Positions 58,402-64,000 of a DNA stretch of 64,000 bases are shown here, piece after piece. The notes beneath the pieces were generated by a model that was not told the origin of the DNA, did no database searches, and worked only from the letters and a program-made list of their open reading frames with translations. Both the position numbers and the translations under genes were made by a program. The DNA comes from CAYMEK01 sp964389305 (GTDB lineage Bacteria > Spirochaetota > Spirochaetia > SZUA-6 > DRHE01). Numbering within the stretch: position 1 is the first letter of the stretch; each line of letters begins with the position of its first letter. The DNA lies in assembly GCA_964389305.1 (NCBI GenBank), contig CAYMEK010000016.1:1-64000 (forward strand). Reading direction: 5' to 3'.

Positions 58402-59456
58402 ACCGTGGTGCCGATAACGTAGCCCTCCAAAAAATGAATTACAGTACGCCCAAGTGCCTGGCCATTGCGGTGCTTGTTGTATGCTCAGCGCTAGTTCCCC
58501 GCGCGCTCGCAGCCGAGCTAAACGGAAGTGCAGCTCCAACAGGGCCGCTGGTAACGAGAAATCTCTATGCCTATTATCTGCCCTTTATTAATCTTTCACC
58601 GGAATCGTCCAGGACGGTACCTGCCGGCCGTCTGCGTTTTACTATGGTGAATTCCTATGCCAACACGTTCCGCTGGGATCCGGGGCTGATCCGCCCCGAC
58701 TTAATCTTGCAGACGGATCTGGAAAACTACTTCCTGTCCTGCCAGCTTGATGGGGGAATCGGCCCACGGCTCGATATCGGCGCAGCGATTTGTTTCAACA
58801 TCGCCTATGGAGGTATTTTCGACCCCCTGATACAGGGCTTTCACGGGTTTTTAAACCTTCCGAACCAGGGTCGGGAGACCGTTTCCGACAACAGGTTTTT
58901 GGTGCATGTTGAAAACAGCAACGGGACTTGGATGGATTGCGATCGGCTGCGCGCTGGCCTGGGCCACGTAACACTGAGGACCAAGTTCAATTTCCTGCAT
59001 CTCCACGACTCGCTTCTATCCCTGCGCGCCGCATTGAAAATACCTGCAGGCGCATCCACGGCGTTGTTCAACAGCGGAAAATTTGACTTCGCCCTCCATT
59101 TGCTCGCCGACCAGCGTCTCGGTCCGTTTATCCTGTACCTGAACATTGGTTGGATATACCTCGGCAAGCCTGAAAGTCTGAAAATCTTCGACTTCAGGAA
59201 CCACCTCTTCGGCTATTCTCTTTGCATCGAATGGCTGGCTGCCTCGCGGCTTTCCGTAGTAACACAAGTAGACGGCCGGACCAGTCCGTATATCAGCGGA
59301 GAATACTTCCTGGACCGTCATTGCTCAACGATCACCACCGGTGTTTCACTGCGCCTGGACGAGACCAAGGCGCTGCAGTTTTCGTTTATCGAGGAGTTCT
59401 TTACAGCTTCCAGTGTGGAAACCGGGATCAACGCGACCTTGCTGATCGACTTCTAG
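58398..59456 (+). CDS. DUF3187-like outer-membrane beta-barrel protein
   Basis: A 352-residue exported protein. A signal peptide is visible around residues 17-38 (LAIAVLVVCSALVPRALA); an internal Met at residue 13 is another possible start. The mature part alternates polar/hydrophobic residues and ends in Phe (LLIDF), a beta-barrel outer-membrane pattern. The block NLYAYYLPFINLSPESS near residue 55 matches what I remember of the DUF3187 family. The ATG overlaps the previous stop (ATGA). Likely a surface or porin-like protein; exact function unknown. Confidence 0.75.
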   Translation: MNRGADNVALQKMNYSTPKCLAIAVLVVCSALVPRALAAELNGSAAPTGPLVTRNLYAYYLPFINLSPESSRTVPAGRLRFTMVNSYANTFRWDPGLIRPDLILQTDLENYFLSCQLDGGIGPRLDIGAAICFNIAYGGIFDPLIQGFHGFLNLPNQGRETVSDNRFLVHVENSNGTWMDCDRLRAGLGHVTLRTKFNFLHLHDSLLSLRAALKIPAGASTALFNSGKFDFALHLLADQRLGPFILYLNIGWIYLGKPESLKIFDFRNHLFGYSLCIEWLAASRLSVVTQVDGRTSPYISGEYFLDRHCSTITTGVSLRLDETKALQFSFIEEFFTASSVETGINATLLIDF

Positions 59457-59474
59457 CGGCGGGGAGAATTAATT

Positions 59475-59513
59475 TGGGCTGGGCGGATTTGAACCGCCGA
59501 CCCCACGCCCCCC
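59475..59513 (-). other. tRNA 3'-half-like fragment
   Basis: Minus-strand reading gives a T stem-loop (GGCGG TTCAAAT CCGCC) and an acceptor-like AGCCCA, preceded by a GGGGTC variable-loop-like run. The D arm and 5' acceptor side are absent, so this is a fragment, not a gene. It stands at the edge of the AT-rich mobile region and may be a relic attachment site. A tmRNA 3' end was also considered but the expected GGAC before the T arm is missing. Confidence 0.45.
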
Positions 59514-59934
59514 AGACGATAGAACAGTTTCCCCTGTTCTTCCTACTTTGTCTTTACTATATATACCATAGAGAATTAGCTATCTCCTGTCAATATGGTC
59601 TTTCCCCTCTTTTCCGTAGTTAATAGGGATTTCTGCTCACAAATCTGCTTACAATTATATATTGGTCCTCGGCAATTCAAAACTAATCACTTTAGAGTTC
59701 GTCCCAATCAACCCTTCTCTCAACTTTTGACCGCCCAAAGGTATTTTCCTCTTATTGGATGATCGGTTGCCGGTTAATCTTTTTCACATCGGGTAACATG
59801 GAATCCCTCGCCATAGGCACTAGCCCCTCAAGCTAATCCCAGGCTATTCCTCTACGTTTAGATCCCTTCCCTTCTCTTTCGATAAGTATATACCATTTAT
59901 AGAGTTAGTCAAGATCCGGTTAGTGCCCAGAGCA
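59514..59934. other. AT-rich gap with no recognisable gene
   Basis: About 420 bases without a supported ORF, RNA gene or terminator. Two related motifs, TATATACCAT followed by AGAG and TTAG, occur at about 59569-59591 and 59887-59910, too short and imperfect to name. A small AGAACAG/CTGTTCT hairpin lies at 59521-59540. Confidence 0.6.
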
Positions 59935-59978
59935 GTTCGCAACTTCTCCTTTCCTCAGCCATCGTGAGCTCGTAGATG

Positions 59979-60419
59979 TCATGCCGCTATCTCGATCTCA
60001 GCCTCCTGATCCTGGATGTCCTTCGGGTGGATATAGGCTCTGCTGGTTGACCAGTCGTCGGCATACTCAATCAGATAGGCAGCCACCAGTCGCAGATACG
60101 AATCCACGCTCGGGAAGATCCCAACCACCCGGGAGCGACGACGGATCTCCCTGTGCAAGCGCTCCTGCATGTTCGTGGAGGAGATCCTTCGAGAATTGAA
60201 CCTGGGGAAGACGTAGAACTGCAGGGAGTCCTCCAACCCATCCTGGAGGGTCTCTACGGCCTTGGGGAAGAGTTCGGAGAACTCCTTGGTGAACATCGCC
60301 GCCAGCTGCAGCGCCGTCTCCTTGTCAGGCTGATACCAAATCTGCTTGAGCTTTTCGGCCACCAGAGCTTTATCCTTGTGACCGACGTGGGCCAGGATAT
60401 TGCGCATGAAATGAACCTT
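59979..60419 (-). pseudogene. IS256-family transposase, 3' part
   Basis: This is the C-terminal third: KVHFMRNILAHVGHKDKALVAE then STNMQERLHREIRRRSRVVGIFPS with the catalytic Glu (abbreviated), and an A-rich tail DQEAEIEIAA. It is split from its N-terminal part by the inner IS; the join point is the 5-base duplication at 60415-60419. The gene lacks a start codon of its own except an internal ATG near 60407. Confidence 0.88.
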
Positions 60420-61894
60420 GGGGCTGTTGAAAAAATAAACTTTTTACCGCGTTCCTCCATCCTGTGTCCCTAAATCTGAAATCCCCTCGACGGAACAACT
60501 AGGCAAAATCGGTCATCTCATACTATCCTATGCCGCCTTTGATAGTCTTTTTAGATTTATTGTGGTTGCTGTTAGACAACTCTGTATCGTAACGTTCTCG
60601 ATTCCCCGACGTATCGCTCGTTGCAAACCATGCAGGCATTTTGCCTCTGCATTGACCCCTTCAACTATCCATCTATGTCGTGCGTATAACCAATAGTTCC
60701 TTGAACTCCGTTTCGATCTGTTCCTACGGGCACGAAGAAGCTCTGGATACGTATCACTAATCACTACAGTTCGACGATTCACTTTAGGAGACAAGCACCG
60801 ATTTCTAAGGGTACAGCCGTTACAATCTGCAGTTGCCGTTTTGTAGTACCATCCGTGTTTACATCGACTCGTTTTATGTAGGATCTTTTTTCTCGGACAG
60901 CGAACGAGGTCATGCTTCGCGTCATATTTGAACCGATGCAAGGGAATGACATTTTTGTGAGCCCAGATTCGTTTGGGGGGAATAATCGCTGAGATCCTCT
61001 TCTTCTCGAATCCTGCATATACTTTCCCGTATGCGTAGCCGGAATCTGCTGTAACATGTTTGAGTTTTACCGGAAGGATCTGTTCAATGCGATCGATTTG
61101 ACCGATAATCTCCTCTCCTTCATTTGTATTTCCGGTTGTCAGTATTACATCGAGGATCACGCCCGACTGGTCATCAACAGCGACGTGTTGTTTGTAGGAA
61201 GGCGTGAGTCTATGATTGCGACTGTTGGTGGCTAGGGTGGCGTCGGGATCGGTAAGGATCCGTTTTTCAACTCTCTTTTCCGTGCGAGACGTATACTTAT
61301 TTACTTTGATAACCTGCTCTACATGTGTATCCACTACATTGTCCCAGCTGACATTCGTACGAATCAACGTGGCATCGACATGGACCGTTTCTGCTGAAAT
61401 GAGCCCCTTCGAATAGCATACCTTCACAATTCGCCGGAAACACTTCTTGAAGGTTTCGGCTCCCCAACGATGTCGTATGCGGGTCAGGCTGCTATGATCG
61501 GGGAGAGTATCCTCAAGGCTATAACCGGCAAACCATCGAATCGCAAGATTCACCTGTGCTTCGCGCATGAGTTTTCGATCATTCACGATACCCAAGAAGA
61601 ATCCAGCCAACATGAGCCGCAGAGCCGCTTCCGGATCAATCCTCGGACGTCCTCTCTCTATGTCGTAGAGGTCTCGCACTTCTTCAAGAATCCAGGAAAA
61701 ATCAATGGCTTTGTCTACACATTTCAGGATGTGATCGTCCGGAACAAGATCTGCTAGGGAGCAGACGATGAATAGATGTTTCTGATTTCTGTCCTGATAT
61801 CCGATCATGTTCCCCTCCCAAATCCATATTCTCAGAACAGTCTAGCGGAAAGACGGGCGTTTGGGAATTCTATGTTGATTTTTTCAACAGCCCC
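60420..61894 (-). mobile_element. IS1182-type insertion sequence inside the IS256 transposase
   Basis: 1475 bases bounded by inverted repeats that begin GGGGCTGTTGAAAAAAT at both ends (20 of 21 bases match). The bases ACCTT flank both ends on the plus strand (60415-60419 and 61895-61899) as a 5-base target duplication. Excising it with one ACCTT restores the IS256 codons ...Q R C K V H F M R... across the junction. Confidence 0.92.
60528..61808 (-). CDS. IS1182-type transposase
   Basis: A 426-residue DDE transposase: N-terminal DUF772-like region (RPRIDPEAALRLMLAGFFLG), then the DDE domain with HVDATLIRTN near residue 145, HVTADSGYAYGKVY near residue 255 and the C-terminal RHRWIVEGVNAEAKCLHGLQRA with the catalytic Glu. 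A Cys-rich stretch (CNGCTLRNRC) precedes the last part. The ORF is intact, so the element may still be active. Confidence 0.93.
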   Translation of the reverse strand: MIGYQDRNQKHLFIVCSLADLVPDDHILKCVDKAIDFSWILEEVRDLYDIERGRPRIDPEAALRLMLAGFFLGIVNDRKLMREAQVNLAIRWFAGYSLEDTLPDHSSLTRIRHRWGAETFKKCFRRIVKVCYSKGLISAETVHVDATLIRTNVSWDNVVDTHVEQVIKVNKYTSRTEKRVEKRILTDPDATLATNSRNHRLTPSYKQHVAVDDQSGVILDVILTTGNTNEGEEIIGQIDRIEQILPVKLKHVTADSGYAYGKVYAGFEKKRISAIIPPKRIWAHKNVIPLHRFKYDAKHDLVRCPRKKILHKTSRCKHGWYYKTATADCNGCTLRNRCLSPKVNRRTVVISDTYPELLRARRNRSKRSSRNYWLYARHRWIVEGVNAEAKCLHGLQRAIRRGIENVTIQSCLTATTINLKRLSKAA

Positions 61895-62651
61895 ACCTTG
61901 CACCGTTGCCAGCAGGAGCCCAGGAAGCCTCAGTGACTGCTGCTTTCAGTCCTGCATGAGCATCCGAGACCACAAGCCACACTTTCCTCAGCCCTCGCTG
62001 TTTTAAACGCTTGAAGATCAGACTGTAGGTTTCTTTGGATTCCTCGTACATCGGCTCCACAGCCAGGATTTCCCGCACCCCAGAAGAGTTTATGCCTGTA
62101 ACGATCAACACAGCCATGCTGACCACACGCCCATTCATGCGGATCTTCTCGTACATCGCATCCACCCACAGTACGGGGTACACCTCTTCCAGAGGCCGAC
62201 TGCGAAACGCTTCCACCTGTTCGTTCAGTCCCTTGTTGATCTCACTGACCTGGCTGGCCGACAACGTCTCGATGCCCAGTGAATGCGCCAGCCGCTCGAT
62301 CTTGCGGGTGGACACACCGTTGATGAACGCCTCCTGCACCACCTGGATCAACGCCTGCTCGGACCGTTTGCGCTCCACCACGAAAAACGGCACATACCCG
62401 CCGTTTCGCAGCTTCGGGACCATCAGATACAGCGTCCCCAGACGCGTATCGAAACGCCGGACGCGGTACCCGGAAAAGTAGGTGGTGCGTGCCTTGGAGT
62501 GCTTGTTTTTCTGGGCCCCCACCTTCGATTCCGCCTCCAGCTGCATCAGCTGCTGCGTCAGCCACTGCAGCATCGCCAGTAGAGGATCCGGCTCCGTGAT
62601 AAACTGCAGTAGCAGTTTCTTGAAGTACGATGTAACATTGAGTCGGGCCAT
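61895..62651 (-). pseudogene. IS256-family transposase, 5' part, frameshifted
   Basis: Starts MARLNVTSYFKKLLLQF; contains LWVDAMYEKIRMNGRV and LVVSDAHAGLKAAV with two catalytic Asp. Near 61923-61930 the frame breaks: after GAG the family continuation F-L-G-S-C-W-Q-R-C-K-V is found only in the next frame, so one base was lost before or after the insertion. The open reading then runs a few codons into the inner IS. Confidence 0.88.
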
Positions 62652-62762
62652 CGTTTCGAACCTCCCTGATGGTGTTTGTTGTAACCAACATCATGGAGTT
62701 CACGATGGCCTTTTTCAATCAAACAAAATTGCGAACCCTATTGTACTCAATCTTTATCAGCC

Positions 62763-62790
62763 TTGTAGTTTTCAATTTAACCGTTATAAT
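62763..62790 (+). promoter_or_regulatory. Promoter for the small lipoprotein gene
   Basis: TTGTAG, 16 bases, perfect TATAAT, just past the right end of the IS256 element. The transcript would begin about 90 bases before the ATG. Confidence 0.55.
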
Positions 62791-62885
62791 ATACGATACA
62801 GAAATGTAATTGTCTGATTCGAAGATTATCAGTTTTGAAAAATGTAGTTATTTAAGTCTGTCATACTAAATATAGGAGTCTGCAG

Positions 62886-63278
62886 ATGAGAAAAATCGCA
62901 CTTCTGTTTATAGTAATTTCATTTCTGTTAGCAGGTTGCCTAATGGCTATTCCATCCGTTTCGAAAGGCGGACAAGTGTCACCTCCTGCGGACACGAAAA
63001 GCCGCGCTATCGGTCCTTTCACAAACAACTCTGTGGTTAAACTGAAACCCGGTATCTATCGAGAGAACTTGGAAGTTCGAGCTAATAAGGTCTCCTTTCT
63101 GGGTAGCGGAGTAGAAAGCACGATACTTGAGGGTTCGGTGATGATCTACGGTAACAACTGTCAGTTCCGGGACCTGAGTATTATTGGGGATGTTGTAATT
63201 CTGGGTAACAACAACGACTTTTCGGGCGCATCTATAAAAGGGACGATCACCTCCAAGGGTAACAACAATCTCTGGTAA
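62886..63278 (+). CDS. Small lipoprotein with beta-helix-like repeats
   Basis: A 130-residue protein. Residues 1-17 are a lipoprotein signal and Cys18 follows LLAG. After a short polar linker, the C-terminal 70 residues form short repeats ending in G-N-N (IYGNNCQFRDLSIIGD, ILGNNNDFSGASIKG, SKGNNNLW), similar to a right-handed parallel beta-helix built on stacked Asn. It has a good GGAG site. It is AT-richer than the core genes and sits between two insertion relics, so recent transfer is possible. Function unknown. Confidence 0.75.
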   Translation: MRKIALLFIVISFLLAGCLMAIPSVSKGGQVSPPADTKSRAIGPFTNNSVVKLKPGIYRENLEVRANKVSFLGSGVESTILEGSVMIYGNNCQFRDLSIIGDVVILGNNNDFSGASIKGTITSKGNNNLW

Positions 63279-63367
63279 TCGTCGCTATTCTGATCCGTGT
63301 TCGAAAAACAAGCCTCTTTCACAGAATCCCCGATGAATGTACCCGTCAATTTAACCCCACCTGGTAG

Positions 63368-63763
63368 GTTGGCCGCCGTGCCGAACGGCTTCCCGAAGAG
63401 GACCGCAGACAGCTGTGGCTGTTCAACGAGGCGGAAGTGATCGCCGCCAGAGGGCAACCGCAGGAAGAACAAGAGCGAGTTCCGGTTCGTGCTCATGCCC
63501 GAATCAAGCGAGGCCGCAAACCCCTTCCGGCCGATCTTCCCCGGGTGGAGATGATCCACGACATCCCGGAAGAAGAAAAGAACTGTTGATGCGGCCAGGC
63601 GATTACCTGCATCGGAGCGGAAGCGTGCGAAAAACTTGAGATCATTCCGGCCTTGGCAGAGGTTAGCTTGCAGACCAGAAAAAAAGTTAGATCGATACAT
63701 GGCCATATCGCCCTGAGGGTTCCAGGATTATCTGGGGAAGCAGAAAACCTCGAATATCCTTGA
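63368..63763 (+). pseudogene. IS66-family TnpC remnant
   Basis: An internal piece of IS66 tnpC in one frame: ERLPEEDRRQLWLFNEAEV, then HARIKRGRKPLPADLPRVEMIHD and EEEKN (abbreviated), characteristic of the domain before the zinc finger. A TGA at 63587-63589 replaces an expected Arg codon and the text past EKLEIIP no longer resembles the family. There is an in-frame stop just upstream as well, so it is a dead fragment. No tnpA/tnpB or ends are visible. Confidence 0.8.
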
Positions 63764-64000
63764 GGTGGCAAGATAACAAGGGAAAATATTACCCCTTCAA
63801 TCCTATATTCAGAGCCAACAGACAATACTCTTGGCAGAAGAATACTCCTGAGTTTACATCCCACTTGAAGACCCCATAGTTGTTTCTCATAGCCAAATGC
63901 AGAAGAAACTGTCCTTTCTTCTAAGGAATATGACATCTATCCAAGTGAAAGGAGCCGAAATCATTCACAAGAATTCCGTTGTCTATGTTCATGGCTTTTT
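63764..64000. other. Unassigned end of window
   Basis: The 237 bases to the window edge hold no ORF, RNA or repeat I can support. A minus-strand reading (start near 63936) is open but has no recognisable similarity and runs antisense through the IS66 relic. Confidence 0.5.

Larger units (their letters stand above)
59935..62736 (-). mobile_element. IS256-family element, disrupted
   Basis: The ends carry matching sequences on opposite strands: GTTCGCAA at both borders and, some 15-20 bases further in, GCCATCGTGA with a near-identical continuation. Removing the inner IS1182-type insertion leaves about 1.3 kb, the usual IS256 length. No convincing flanking target duplication is seen, so borders are approximate. 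Confidence 0.65.

Noticed and set aside
59475..59550. tmRNA (ssrA) 3' end
   Set aside because: The T arm is similar but the bases before it do not match the conserved tmRNA GGAC element, and no tag-coding region or 5' part is visible.
63493..63936. Minus-strand ORF of 147 codons near the right edge
   Set aside because: It runs antisense through the IS66 remnant and shows no recognisable similarity; any real part near 63,760-63,936 could not be confirmed.

Overview
The window reads as a chromosomal segment of a GC-rich bacterium, most likely a spirochaete (phylum Spirochaetota). Pointers are the ribosomal gene order secY-rpmJ-rpsM-rpsK-rpsD-rpoA-rplQ with no adk, map or infA, an Asn in RpoB at the site equivalent to E. 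coli Ser531 (the natural rifampicin-resistance residue of spirochaetes), and a BMP/PnrA-type nucleoside lipoprotein with its ABC transporter. The phylum call is inference from gene content; no 16S gene is present.

Region 1 (1-1,581): the 5' part of a gene for a membrane protein with a Cache-like sensor ectodomain and a very acidic cytoplasmic tail, with its own promoter. Region 2 (1,582-32,324, all minus strand) is one great translation/transcription block. Read in transcription order it runs tRNA-Thr(GGT), rpmG, tRNA-Trp(CCA), secE, nusG, rplK, rplA, rplJ, rplL, a strong hairpin attenuator, rpoB, rpoC, two tandem promoters, rpsL, rpsG, fusA, tuf, then the complete S10, spc and alpha operons from rpsJ to rplQ, ending with an EcfT-like membrane protein. 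The oddest member is rplD: ribosomal protein L4 carries a C-terminal tail of about 180 residues made of tandem Lys/Ala/Pro repeats.

Region 3 (32,321-47,173, minus strand): rsmD, recG, a YggT-family gene, hom and dnaE, many overlapping; then a three-subunit xanthine-dehydrogenase-like set whose molybdenum subunit has lost several hallmark motifs; then a DegT-type aminotransferase and a CapD-type sugar-nucleotide dehydratase/epimerase, led by a second, specialised NusG paralogue. The last three look like the start of a polysaccharide module under dedicated antitermination. Region 4 (47,245-56,076, plus strand): an exported protein, an RlpA-like/SPOR-domain envelope protein, ligA, and a nucleoside uptake operon (BMP lipoprotein, terminator-attenuator, double ATPase, two permeases). 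Region 5 (56,088-59,456): a coiled-coil protein, a formyltetrahydrofolate cyclo-ligase with an almost leaderless promoter, a short-chain dehydrogenase and a DUF3187-like outer-membrane protein.

Region 6 (59,457-64,000) changes character: AT-richer and full of mobile DNA. A tRNA 3'-half-like sequence marks its edge. It holds an IS256-family element that is frameshifted and split by an IS1182-type insertion (inverted repeats and a 5-bp target duplication are visible), a small beta-helix-like lipoprotein gene, and a decayed IS66 tnpC fragment. I found no CRISPR array, prophage or obvious defence island. The observations best worth following are the L4 tail, the motif-eroded molybdenum hydroxylase, and the NusG paralogue that starts the polysaccharide module.
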